38,231 nt of DNA from Pelomyxa schiedti (lineage: Eukaryota > Evosea > Pelobiontida > Pelomyxidae): positions 1,089 to 39,319 of the forward strand of contig JAHLWZ010000495.1 of assembly GCA_020536535.1 (NCBI GenBank), given 5' to 3'. Both the position numbers and the translations under genes were made by a program. Every line of letters starts with the position of its first letter. Positions within the stretch are counted from its first letter, which is position 1. The notes beneath the pieces were generated by a model. The model worked only from the letters and a program-made list of their open reading frames with translations, was not told where the DNA came from and searched no databases. Of the stretch, positions 10,701 to 21,648 are shown one piece after another.

Positions 10701-11054
10701 AGGGTAAAAATACAAAAAAAAAAAAAAAAAAAAAAGTTGTGCTGGTTACTGCAGGAACCAAAAACAGGATCATTACGTACTGCCATAGTCGAACCAATTT
10801 ATGAAGCCGAAGGTGCTGTTTGGCCACCAGAACGAAGAGTCTGACGAAAACGACGACGAGGACGACGAAGACGACTCAAAGGACGCAGCGGTTCTCCTCG
10901 CTATCTCAGCGTACGCCAATTTTGTGCGCTCCAGAGGCACCGGGGACCCAGGGGGCCGAATTGTGGGAAGGTCCCATGGCCTCCCCGCACTTTGGCTCGA
11001 CACAAGAGCCAACGACAGCAGCAAGAAGAAAGCTCTGGTGGCAAAACGGCCCAT
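7718..11054 (-). CDS. Single-pass receptor kinase, TKL/Tyr-kinase-like
   Basis: A plasma-membrane receptor kinase in about twelve to fourteen exons. It starts at ATG 11054 with a clear signal peptide (MGRFATRAFFLLLSLALVSS), then a Ser-rich stretch and three Cys-rich exons (about 10567-10700, 10430-10500, 10150-10355). The single transmembrane helix is GAIIAISVCCGGAVIAVVVG, about 9990-10075, followed by a linker. In the kinase, the glycine loop ends FGSVFRGKF near 9090-9110 and the VAIK-equivalent lysine is in EIAAKRS. The alpha-C/beta-4 region has LHHPNIVDFLGI near 8900-8950. The catalytic loop IIHRDLK is at about 8642-8665, IADFGLR at about 8430-8450, the activation end GTRAYSALE near 8310-8340, and helix F reads FSFGIILWELMTG near 8120-8160. 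The terminal RCWAVDPAVRPTF near 7905-7950 is typical of this kinase class. All catalytic residues are present. The tail is Thr/Ser/Pro rich. Two joins are unsure: the T22 tract at 10714-10735 and the region 9200-9500, where frames change. Confidence 0.85.
10714..10735. repeat. A22/T22 homopolymer
   Basis: An uninterrupted run of 22 A on the plus strand lies within the receptor kinase gene. On the minus strand it is T22, either a very strong pyrimidine tract or, if the nearby 32-nt GT..AG pair is the intron, a string of Phe codons in the ectodomain. The intron reading is more natural, but it lacks an obvious AG acceptor just downstream. Confidence 0.7.
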
Positions 11055-11281
11055 CTGCTTTTTCTATTGATGGTGGCGGTTGGGTTTTTTTCGAGATCAG
11101 AAGAAAAACGGGCGTTCATGGAAATCTAAGTCCAGGGAACTTCAACCCACTCTGGTTCACTCTCTGATAAGCACGTACCCTCACGAGCAAGTGAGAATGA
11201 AGCTGGTGCCATATTCACTTGAGTAACCCCAGGTGGCAGTCTTTTGAGAAACAGGATACCGAGAAAAACGCAGTAACCAAA
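11055..11281. promoter_or_regulatory. Divergent promoter region between receptor kinase and RhoGAP-RapGAP gene
   Basis: This gap of 227 bases separates two starts facing away from each other. It probably carries both 5' UTRs and core promoters. No defined element could be picked out. Confidence 0.35.
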
Positions 11282-14200
11282 ATGTCAGGAAGCAGCGGTG
11301 AGGCACCGCCGCAGAATTCAGCGACGCCCAGCCGCCACTCGCACCACCACGGCAGCAACCCCAAGCACCCCACATCCGCCGCCACCGGGGGCACCACCCC
11401 CATGCCCCGGGAGGCCCCGCCCACCACCTCGCCCAGGGCCCACCCCCACCACTCCTCCCACCCCTCCCAGATGGCGTCCGCCTCTGTGCCCTCGCCTAAG
11501 CCCCCGAAGCACTCGTCCGCAGCAACAACAACCACCACCACCACTACCACAACTTCCACGTACGGGGACAACGACCCCGTGGTTTCTAAGCACCGCGGGA
11601 GCAGCAAGGATGACACGGGGCTAGGAGGCGGCGGTGGTCTCAGCGCCCCAGTGGTCACCAGGCCCCGCTCCAGGTCCTCCTCTTCCATCTCCATAGTGCA
11701 GCAGCAGCCGCCGCAGCAGCAGACCCCCGACGCCGCCGCGGCGGCCACACGCACGAGCCGCTCCAGGAACGACCCCGACGGCGGCGGGAGCGGCAGCGGC
11801 AGCGGGCGTGTCACCCCCGCCCAAGTCGAGCCCCACTCGCGGCGCGCCTCCTCGTACGTCGGCGCCGCGCAGCCCTACCCCCCGCCGGCCCAGAAGCCCC
11901 CGCCGCCGTCCGGCTCCGGCTCCGGCTCCAGCTCCACGCCGTACCCGGCGCCCCCTTCTGCGCCGGCCACGCAGTCGACTCCCAGTCAGAAGGTGGGGGC
12001 GCAGTATCCGCCTCCGCCGGCGTCGTCGCAGCCTGCCACGGCGTCAAAGGCGGCGTCCGGGGCGTACCCTGCGCCCCCGGAGCCGAAGCCTGGTTCCGCT
12101 GCTGCGAATGCGCCGGGGAGGTCTTCTGCCCAGTACCCGACGCCTCTGGTGGTTGCTGCCCGAGAGCCTGCGCAGAGCACGCCGACGCAGTCGGACCACG
12201 CGCTGTCTCGCTCTGAATCGGATTGCACTATCACTAGCAGGCTATCTATGAGTGTTAGCACCCCGAGCAGTTTGCACGACGGCGGCGGGAGTGCAAGTGA
12301 TGGGAGAAAGTTGTTTGGGTCTCCCTTGGACCGAGCTGTGCAACAGTTGGTGCAACCGGGGAATCCTAATCAGTACCCTCCTCCACCACCACAGACTAAA
12401 TTGCTGCCAGTACCTTATATAGTGACTCAGTGTGCAAATTTCCTCACAGCCTGTGGTATGGCTTCCAAATAAATGTTATATCCCCAAAGAGCTTTGGTTA
12501 AATATGTGAATATATGCATAAAAACAACAACCGTCCACCCAACGTCATTTTCTGCCAGTGTGTCGGTCTCATTGTTGGCTTTTCTAGCAAAAACGGCAGA
12601 CGGTGTTTTTGTGCTTGCTGTTAGCAAAGATCGTGTGAAAGAGTTCAGGGAGCTCTTTGAAACAGGTGTGAGCCATTTGTGCTGTCTTGTTTTTTTAATC
12701 TCTTATATCCATTCTCTGCAGCATTTGTGGAAGGCCGAGATGTCACCTTCCCACCAAACACAGACTACCATGTTGTAGGAGGCCTATTAAAATTGTACCT
12801 TTTCACTTTGCCAGTTCCACTTTTGTCAATGGGACCCGACGGCCTCAACCCCTTTTACAAAGCAGCAGGTTACCCTTTCCCTCTTTGTCACCCATTTGAC
12901 AAACTAGAATTCCAGAGTCTGAAGATAATTCCACCTGTCATGTGATGATTATCAAATACCTGGAGACGTTTCCACCTGCAGCCAAAAGTCTTTTACAAGT
13001 TATTATTCCACTGATCCGCACCTTGATAACCAACTGTCCCCAAAACCGTCCAAGGTACATTCCTTACTGAATACAATATTTAACTAGTTATGAGTAAAGG
13101 GTGTCACAATTAACTCATGTTTTCGCCACTGTGCTGGGCAACCCAAAAACACCTGAAGCAACAACACAAGTAAGAAAAGTTGTTGGAATTCTGTTACGGT
13201 TCAAGTTGGAACTTCCTTTACATTAGTTTACATTCAAAAGGCATGGACTACATCTTCAAGTGTCACCTGCCGAAGATAAAAAGGACACTAAAGCTGACCC
13301 TAAATCAGCTATTCCAACCAAACAACCAAGCGATTTATCCAGAGAAGAGCTACTTGAAGTATCCACCAGTTCGTCTTTGTACTTTTTCATAATTATGAAA
13401 ACAGAGACTCTTTAAAGCCGAATCTAAAATTCAAGAGTTACAATGCCAGATGAAAGACCTTGAGGTATTAATACTAACTTAAGTTCTCGTATTTCACCAG
13501 TTTCAAGTCAGAAAATACTCGGCTCAAGCAAGATTTGCAAAGCAAGTATGCTCTGATTGTCACTTCGCAAAATGACATGTTTCAGGGAATCTGATGCTCA
13601 AGAAATGCTAGGGTACATTCGAACCCTCCAAAACCAGACTTCCAAAGAAAGCTCAGATGGAACACACTCTACTGCATCGCAACCGGCTGATCTCAGCACA
13701 CATGCAGCTAGTAAACCTTCTAAGGAGGAACTACCTCCAAAATCTTCACTGGCACCAGAGAAAGGAGAGTCAGGGCCACGAGTATTCCTTTCCCTTTAAG
13801 AGGCACTTCTTATTTTGCACAGAAAAGATCTCTGAGCTTTTCAGCCTTACCTCTGAGCAGGACAAAGAGTACATCCTCAATCGACACCCGGAGTGCTTCC
13901 TCATCAGTTTCAATGCCAACCAGTGAACTGCCTACACTACCCACACTTCATATCAATAGTATGAATCTCTTCCAAACCGCAATGGTGGCAGTAACCTTCT
14001 CCTATTTTAGTCATAGGGGCACATAACTTACCTGCTGTTGATACGAATGGGTTTTCAGATCCCTATGTTATATTGAAAGTGTCTGACTGGCAGTATAAAT
14101 CCAAGACCATCAAAAAGGTCAAACTTTTATTGAGACTTTTCTCCTTACCTAAAATTAGTCACTAAATCCAGTTTGGAATGAAGTTACCTCCCTGTACAAT

Positions 14201-17066
14201 CACTTACACTTCTATTTCTATCTTGACAATTTACCCTAGGTTTAATGCCCATCCACAAGATGTCTTACTAGTTGAAGGTTTCCTTTTCACTTGTTTCCTG
14301 TTCCAACAACTATCCAGTTTGGGATTGGAATGCTATTGAGAGCTCAACTTTCCTTGGTGTTGTTGAAATTCCTTTAGTAACTTTGATGTGAGCTCTTTTA
14401 TTGCATTTTTGTGGTCTGACCAATCCAATAGTGATGGAAAACCACGTGAATGTAGATACGTTCTAGAGTCAAACAGTAGCAAAAAAGCTGCAGGAGATAT
14501 TCACCTAATTTTGCAACTGATTCCTTATGGTATGTATTATGAATAAACAATCTCCCTGCCGTCATTGCTTATTCCACTGTAGGGGTCAACCCAGATCTCC
14601 ATCCAGGCTCAATTTCGAACTTAAGGCCTCTTGTTCACATTGGAAATGGACAGTTGCGACTTGAAGGTGATCCTTCCTATTCTCTTTTTCTTTTCTTTTT
14701 GTTCATCAAAAGTATCCAGTACTTGAAGCTGCTGAGTTGAAGGTTGGTTGTCTTTGAGCCGAGAAAGTTTAACAAATCTTAGAGCAACAGAGATGTGTAC
14801 TGTGTTGGACGTGTAGGAGCACAAGAAGCTCAGTCTCAACTAAATGACTCTGATAATCCTCCAGCATGGAAGACCACCTTTTATTTGTAAGCTCACACTA
14901 TATCGAAAAAGTGTAACAAAGACTAGTGAGGTTACTGATGCTACCAAAGCGAGTCTCGAAATCTGGAAATGGGTATGTTACTATTTTCTTCTGTGAGGAT
15001 TGAGGAATACAAAAGAATAAAGTGAAATCCAAGCGGGCTCTTGGCCAAATTTCTATTACAATCAGAGAATTGGTTCCTGATACAGTAAAGGAGCAATGGA
15101 CAGAGCTGGCACCAATGAAAGCCGGCAAAAAAGCTAAGGGTGCTGTTCATTTCACATCACTTTACATCCCAGAAGCAGTACGTGTCCACTTATCAGTTGA
15201 CTTTTTCCAAAACCCAAAAGAACATCCCACCCAGCCAAATTTCGTTTGGTGAATTTTTCAAAGCTGACACCGAAAATTGGTCCACTTCCAGACAGCAACG
15301 AGAAAAGTGGATTGAAGATGTAATAAGTTTAAATACCTGCATTTTCATGAACCAAGAACATAGGTTAAACCAGTGGTACCCCCTGTTTTTGATTTAGTGT
15401 GTCAGACCCAAGGAAACTCGCCACTCTTCTACTGAAATTCTAATAGCTCTACAGGTTTCCACGTTGAAGATGGAAAAACATCTGTTTCTTCCTTCCTTCC
15501 TGTGCAGACTGAGCCATTCAACGCAAAAGCAACCTTTCTATATTATTCACATCATATGCTGGGAAATGGTTGGACGAACACTTAATACGGCGTGTTGAAT
15601 GACTAATGGAAACAAATAGATCACTCTCTGTTTTTTTCCGACCCCACTCAGGATCCTATTGTTGTAGCTATTGCGGCACCTGCTGAAGGGTATAGGAAAG
15701 TTCTTGTCATGACAAAAAAAGAGGATCGCCGCTTCATAGTACCTGATATACAAGGATATTTGCGAGCAATAAAAGCTGCCTGTCCAGCCCTTGACGGCAT
15801 CAAATTGAACCAAATCACGTATTCCTCAGTTGTATTGAGATTATCTTAAAATCTCCCAAGAATACCAGGGATGTCAGAAAAAATATCTGAAATCGAGAGG
15901 AAGCTAATAGTGAGAAGGCACAAACTTGGAGTTTTGTGTGCCTTCGTGTTGTTCTAATTCACCGTTAAACCAATTGAAAGGTACGCTAAAGCAGGTCAAA
16001 AAGAGGAAAAAGCATTCCTGCACAACAGTATGCCACCATAATAAACTGAGAGATGTCTCACTTTCCCAGTTGACACAAGTCCTGAATTTGAACACTTCCT
16101 CGAACTTTTAGGGGACAAGATAGAGCTGAAGGACTGGAAACATTACCGTGCTGGGCTAGACATTAAAAGTTCTCTTAAAAACACATCCCAGTTTTAATAC
16201 CTGCTTCCAGGTGGAGTGCACGGGACCCACAGTATTTACACCACATTGCATGATTTGGAAATAATGTTTCATGTGCCACTCCAAACTCTTTTTTTTTTTC
16301 GAAAAGTAACATTGAAATTAGGTTTGTACACTTATGCCGTACAGAGACGACGATCCCCAGCAGGTTAGAGTTCTCTATCAATGACACCAATTCTTTTGAT
16401 TTTTGAATGCCCACAGATAGAACGCAAGAAACATATCGGCAATGACGTCGTAAGCCTCCCTCCCACTTGGTTAATGAACACCGCTTTTATTTTTACCATC
16501 GATTTTTTTATAGGTGGTGCTTATTTTTAAGGAACGGTCAGGGCCAGATGATGTGATTGACCTCAGCACATTTGTGTCACAATTCAATCGTTGAGTCCCG
16601 CACTTTCTTCCCGGTTTGTTGTAACATGCCACTTAGATGTTTTCTTCTGCGTTTCACCTGTAATACCATCCGATTTTCCCACCACAACATCCAAGACAGC
16701 AACCACCTCATCCAAGACACCGATCACCACATCCAAGACGCCAACCACTATCACAACATCTTCATCCACATGTCAATACCGTGTAAGTATAGCACACAAG
16801 CCAGCAGTCTCCGCCTATCCTCCACAACTCTCTCCAACTTCACCCCCTGCAATATACGAGCACGGTCCTGAATTTAGTCACTTCCTGCTGACCAAATGTA
16901 AGTGACAGTCTCTGTAATTTTCCACACTCATATACTGGCAGTAATCAACTCTGAGAGAGCCGCAATGGAATCACCCCACTTTTTTGGGAACCTTGTAAAA
17001 ACCAGGAGAATGCTGGTTCCTCTTCCCCCATCTATTTATTTGCACTTATATTCCAAAACGGCATAG
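11282..17066 (+). CDS. RhoGAP - coiled coil - C2 - RapGAP protein
   Basis: A large GTPase-activating protein. The ATG at 11282 opens a GC-rich, low-complexity exon of about 390 codons (Pro, Ser, Thr, Gly runs). The RhoGAP domain begins VPYIVTQCANFLTACG (about 12412-12459) and continues in exons 12588-12665, 12722-12868, 12919-13056 and 13128-13170 (LTHVFATVLGNPKTPE). Its arginine-finger position reads GVFVLAV where the family has GIFR, so catalysis by this domain is doubtful. Then come coiled-coil and Ser-rich exons (13420-13920). The C2 domain has VIGAHNLPAVDTNGFSDPYV at about 14010-14070, keeping the calcium-binding Asp residues. A second C2-like part covers about 14590-15180. The RapGAP domain runs from about 15650 to 17030. 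Its catalytic-Asn segment KKHIGNDVV (about 16426-16517, split by an intron) is intact, and the C-terminal FLLTK...INSERAA is typical. Stop TAG 17064-17066. It likely acts at membranes on Rap or Rheb-like GTPases (inference). Confidence 0.86.
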
Positions 17067-17390
17067 CTTTCCGATGTAATTGCTGAGGCAAACAATTCAT
17101 AAAACTCAAATGCACCCCCAGAGCGCCAAAGGGAAGTGAAACACCTTTGTACTACACAACCGTTTTGTCCTGTGGCCACCGGAAAATAAATATCTCGTAT
17201 CTCATATCTCCTTTCTTCCTACAACCACTACTGATTGACCTACGAAGTCTCGGTTGTAGTCTACAGTCCAGTAAACACTCCATTCACAGCAAACATGTTG
17301 TGCTGAGACGAAACAAAGGTTGTCGTTTCCTTTTTGTTTTCAGGAGAAAAGGTTCGTTGAAGAGGAAATTAAAAAAAAAAAAAAAGGAAG
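17067..17390. other. Intergenic region upstream of the villin-headpiece gene
   Basis: This 324-base gap between two tandem plus-strand genes should hold the 3' UTR of the GAP gene and the promoter and 5' UTR of the next gene. An A15 run ends a few bases before the next ATG. ORFs here show no family signature. Confidence 0.4.
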
Positions 17391-20300
17391 ATGAGTACAG
17401 CGGAAGAGCGACTCAAGAAGCTACAGCAGGATCTGGACGAGCAGTTGGCCAAAGTAATAATATGACAGAGTTAACGTGCATGCTACTGTCGTCTGTCTTT
17501 CTGTTCGTGCTTGGGTTTTTTTTTTTTTTTTTTGGATGTGTATAGGTTGGTTTGGTTCTTATTATAACGAGTGAGGCAAGGAAGAGGCGGAGAGAAAGAG
17601 GAGGCAGGAACAACTTGCGGCGAGAAAGGCTGCTCTTGCCAGCATGGGGGCTTTATCTAATGACCCCTCGATGCTCACTCCATCAGTGAGAGCTAGGCCT
17701 GTGTCACCTCCGTCTCTGACCTCCACAGTGCCTGTCACTAGCAGTGTGTCTGGAATTTCCTCTGTGTCTGGCATTTCTTCCATTTCTGGGACAACTTCAT
17801 CATACTTGGGAAGTTCAGTGTTAGGCACAACTCCTGCTTATCCAATCTCTGACCCCAGTGTGCAATTTCCCTCCAAGGGATTTTTTTTCCACACGTAATG
17901 TAGCAAACAGAATCAACTGCTCTTGCGACTGATGCTATATCCAACATCGAGAGACGCAGAAAGGAACGTGAAGAGAGAGCAAAAAGGTTGATGCCTATTG
18001 ATAAATTATTCTCATAATCTTACAGACTTATTGACGAAGAACTTGAAAGAGCAAAGGTGGAGAAAGAAGTTGCTTTACGTAATGCTCAACGGCACAACTT
18101 TCTTGCAAAACAAGCTGAAGAAGCGGCTGCAGCTGCAGCGGCTGCAAAAGCCAAGGCTGCAGCAGAAGCTGGTATAATATAACAATATGTAAAATCTCAC
18201 CGGTCAATTACCCCCCACAGTCACCACAGCTGCTGCCCAAAAAGCGAAAGCAGAAGCAGAAGCAGCTGCTATCGAGGCAGCAGCACGCCAAAAGGAGGAA
18301 GACTTGATAAAAGAACGAGAAAGACTAAAAAGAGAAAAAGAAGAAGAAGAGGCGAGAAAGGTTAAAGAAGCCGCAGATGCAAGGCGGAAAGCCGAGCTAG
18401 AAGAAGAGCAACGAGTGCAAGCTGTTGCTGCAGCTGCTCAGAAAGCTCGGGAGGAGGAAGAGGCTAGGCTAGAAAGGGAAAGAGAAAGGGAAAAGGAAGA
18501 GAAAGCCAGAGCTAAGGCAGAAGAAGAGGCTAGGATTAAGGCAGAGGCCGCTGCCAAGGCCAAAGCTGCAGAAGAGGCGGCAAAGGTTTGCTCCTGCCTT
18601 GCCTTTTACCAAAATTTTTTACTTTTTCTAGGCACTGACACCACAGCAAAAAATTGAACTTCTTCAAAAAGAGAAAGAAACTATTGAGGTCCAAATCGAG
18701 GAATCTGTGAAAACCAAAAAGCATGCCTTCAATAACTCAATGATGACCTAATGTAGTGCAGGGAAGGAGAACAACGCCAGTTGCAATTAAAAGAGGAATA
18801 CAATGAATTGAAACTTAAAGTTGATGACATGAAATTTCGTCTTACTGTCTATGAACAACGAGAAAGACAAAAGCCAAAACTGCCAGCTACTGAAGCAGAA
18901 ACCGTGGTAGAAGAGAGACCTGTTGAAGATCCAGCTTGGCTCTCAAGTAAATCAACTTACCCTTTGCGCAAGCCAATTATGTAACAGAGCCACTGAGCCC
19001 TGGGGATTCCGCTATTGCACAGTTTACCCAATTTGACTACTACTCTTGTGAGGTTGTATCTGACCTGGGTGGTGGTAAACTTGAAGTACGCTCAGAGGAA
19101 ACGAGCGACAGTGAAGTTGATCGGAAAACAACCTATCCACCCTTTCAACAGGTGGTATTTCCTTGTTATTTAATTCATCTTAACGGGGTAATAGATATAT
19201 TCCAGATACCAGGAGCACCTCTCCTCTGCAACCACTGCAAGGGTTTCCCAAGAAGAACAAGAACGTCTGCTTCAACAAAGAATCCAAGAAAAACTCGACA
19301 CCCTCACAAGACTCAAAAAAGAACGAGAAGGTAAGGAATTACCTTTTTTCTCTATGTGCGAACATAGTAATCGCTCTCAGACCTTAAGATCAAATATGGA
19401 CTTGACCTACGAAAACTTGTTCGGATACCTGATCGCAGTACAGTGCAGCACTTCATGCAGTGCAATCTAGCATGTGACGCAAACGTGTCACATGATGTAA
19501 GCTTCCAACCCTCATACGTTATTCAACCAAAACACATGCACAGATTATACCCACCACAGTCAACGACATTTGGAGTTTGCAGAGGACATGCGACCAGAGG
19601 GAGTGGTGGCCTATGCACACAAGCAAGGACCACCCACCAACAGGGCCTCTTGAACTTACACTCACACATAACTCCAAGCTATTCAAATTTTTCTTCAATG
19701 AATATGAGGACTTTTGTGTGAGTATCAAACTCTTCACCTTTTTGCGCTAAAATCCTTCAGGTGACACTTGTACGTAACTACAGGCAAGTGGATCTCCAAA
19801 CAAAGTTTGCATACATGCTTGATGCCTTCAAAGAGGTCTATGTTTACGTAGGAAAAGAAGCCCCACAACAGCTACAGCAACAAGCTTTACTAGCTACATT
19901 CGTATGTCCCTGAAACACGTGTACTTAACACTTAATTTCGGGGGAAAAAGGGTTACCTGAAATATGTAAAAGATGGCCGCTCACTAGATACAGCTGTAGT
20001 TATAATAAATGAGGGTTCCGAGTCGGAAGCTTTCAAGGCGTGGTTCCCTGACTGGAAAGCTCCGGTATTTCTTACCTTTATAACCAACTCCCTTTTACAT
20101 AACTAACAAAAACTGCAACACCCCTACAAGAAATGGGATACCTCCCGGCCCCCACAACAAACCAGAGGGCCAAAGGTACCACCCCCGACTGAGCCCCAGC
20201 CCCCAGCACAACCTCCAACAACACCACCAGCACTGCAAGAAGTATTCACATACCAGCAACTACTGGAACGGGGCAAACTACCCCCCACCATTGACACCAC

Positions 20301-20424
20301 ACAACTTCACAACTACCTCTCTGATGAGGAATTCACGGCAGTCTTTGGTGTGAACAAGACAACGTTCGCTAGGCTAGAGCCGTGGAAGCAAGCCAAAGCC
20401 AAAAAACTCAAGAAGTTGTTTTGA
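17391..20424 (+). CDS. Coiled-coil, Tudor-like, gelsolin-repeat, villin-headpiece protein
   Basis: A probable actin-binding scaffold. ATG at 17391 (MSTAEERLKKLQQDLDEQ). A Ser/Thr linker follows, then a long charged coiled coil rich in Ala, Glu, Lys and Arg (about 17930-18960). A small beta-barrel-like unit with PGDSAIAQF...YYSCEVVSDLGGGKLEV (about 18995-19085) resembles Tudor domains. Another short helix lies at 19215-19330. A gelsolin repeat follows (about 19760-20065), with MLDAFKEVYVYVGKEAP and YLKYVKDGRSLDTAVVI. Next is a Pro-rich spacer. The C-terminal villin headpiece (about 20235-20421) has FTYQQLLERGKLPPTID, then YLSDEEFTAVFGVNK, ending KKLKKLF at the stop, as in true headpieces that bind F-actin. 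Only one gelsolin repeat is clear, against three to six in villin or gelsolin. Introns are short, several of 40 to 60 nt. Confidence 0.86.
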
Positions 20425-20446
20425 TTCAATCAATTGGGAACAGCAG

Positions 20447-20525
20447 GCTGCCGTCTCAGCTCTATTTTTGCCGGCTGGGCCGGTAAACATGTCAAAAATA
20501 GACATCATTTTTTGAGAGACGGAAT
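20447..20525 (+). repeat. Nested hairpin between two genes
   Basis: CTATTTTTG (20462-20470) pairs with CAAAAATAG (20493-20501). Inside it, CCGGC pairs with GCCGG. Outside it, CCGTCTCA pairs with TGAGAGACGG with a small bulge. It lies between the villin-headpiece stop and the ubiquitin-like start, so it could be a structured 5' UTR, a 3'-end signal or a chance foldback. Confidence 0.6.
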
Positions 20526-20592
20526 ACAAGGAAAATCAAAGCGAAAAAAAAAAGAGAAAAAAAGATCTACCCCGCAGCACATACACGTAACA

Positions 20593-21561
20593 ATGTCGAC
20601 AACCGAACCAACAAGGCTGGATGCACCGGAGACCACAACAACGACATCAGTGGCAACGACACCACTAAGAGTAACTGTGGACCATAAGGAGGTCACTGTT
20701 CAGGTGGCCGAGGGTGCAACTGTTGGGTCGTTGCGCTCAACTGTTGCCGAGTCACTTGGCCACACAGCAGATCCGCATCAAATGGTGTTTTACGCGGGAA
20801 CGGCGCTGTTATCGAACGCACAAGTGGTAATAACCCGCACTCCTTTTTTCCCCTTGATAGTAAGGTTCGATTCCCCCCTCACAGCTATCGGAAATTGTGA
20901 TCCCCGAGGGTGGTTTGACCGCCAGAATGAAGACTAGACAAGAGATTCTTGCCAGACTTTATCAAATTCAGCACAACCTACGACAACCCACCTCTGCAGT
21001 AAGTATATTTGTGGTGGCCTTAAAATTTGTTTTATTAACACAGTTATTTTTTCCTTTTCAATAAATAATTTATTTATTAAGTTTCTTTAGTTGACAGAAG
21101 ACCTAGCCGCCGAATTGCTTTCTGATCTCCGCACACTTGTCGCCTATTTGGAGACTCTGAACCAAACCGAGATCCACCATTTAGCACCTGTAGCGTAGGC
21201 ATTCATTACTGACACCTTTTCTTCAGTAACGAAATTCTATAGGTTAGCCGCTCCAGCAGCCGTTTTGACCATTGGAGGCATCACAAAGCGCATTCCTGGC
21301 AAAGTAGTTTGTAGTGGTAAGTGCCTCTCGCTATTGGGTTTTCTTTAACAGGAATGGTTAGGCCTCGTGCTCAATTCCGCCGTAGCAGCGCTTTCCTGGT
21401 ACCTTTGGCCATCACTTTTCTCAGAGCCCTCCGCTGCTGGACAATGTATATCCATTGCCAGACAACTGGAGGTCTCGGCAGGCAAAAAGAACTTGCTAGA
21501 TACAGCATCCCTCCTTCAGCACTTCCTGTTTGTCTACAGCTATGTTGGTGCCCGGAAGTGA
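20593..21561 (+). CDS. Ubiquitin-like domain protein of unknown function
   Basis: ATG at 20593 with a Thr-rich leader, then a ubiquitin-like beta-grasp fold: LRVTVDHKEVTVQVAEGATV (about 20665-20725), a helix with LRSTVAESLG, and HQMVFYAGTALLSNAQ followed in the next exon by LSEIVIPEGGLTARM. Then come helical exons (about 20935-21000, 21091-21200, 21244-21310) and a final exon 21352-21561 with a hydrophobic stretch (WLGLVLNSAVAALSWYLW). The helical middle faintly recalls BAG-type helix bundles, but I would not call it. There is no C-terminal Gly-Gly, so it is a domain, not a conjugated modifier. It ends 88 bases before the Crinkler-like gene on the same strand. The joins around 21300-21352 are uncertain. 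Confidence 0.65.
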
Positions 21562-21648
21562 AAATAAATGTGAACAGAATCTTTTTATTTCCTAGTTTCC
21601 TCTTGTGAGAAGATTGAGGACTCCACAACAAACAAGTTGTAAGTCGCC

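Noticed and set aside
11215-11814. 199-codon minus-strand ORF (and nearby Arg- and Gly-rich frames)
   Set aside because: These are antisense or shifted shadows of the GC-rich first exon of the GAP gene; repeats of low complexity keep several frames open.
20935-21200. BAG domain after the ubiquitin-like domain
   Set aside because: Only general helix content and a few positions fit. No diagnostic BAG residues could be aligned by eye.
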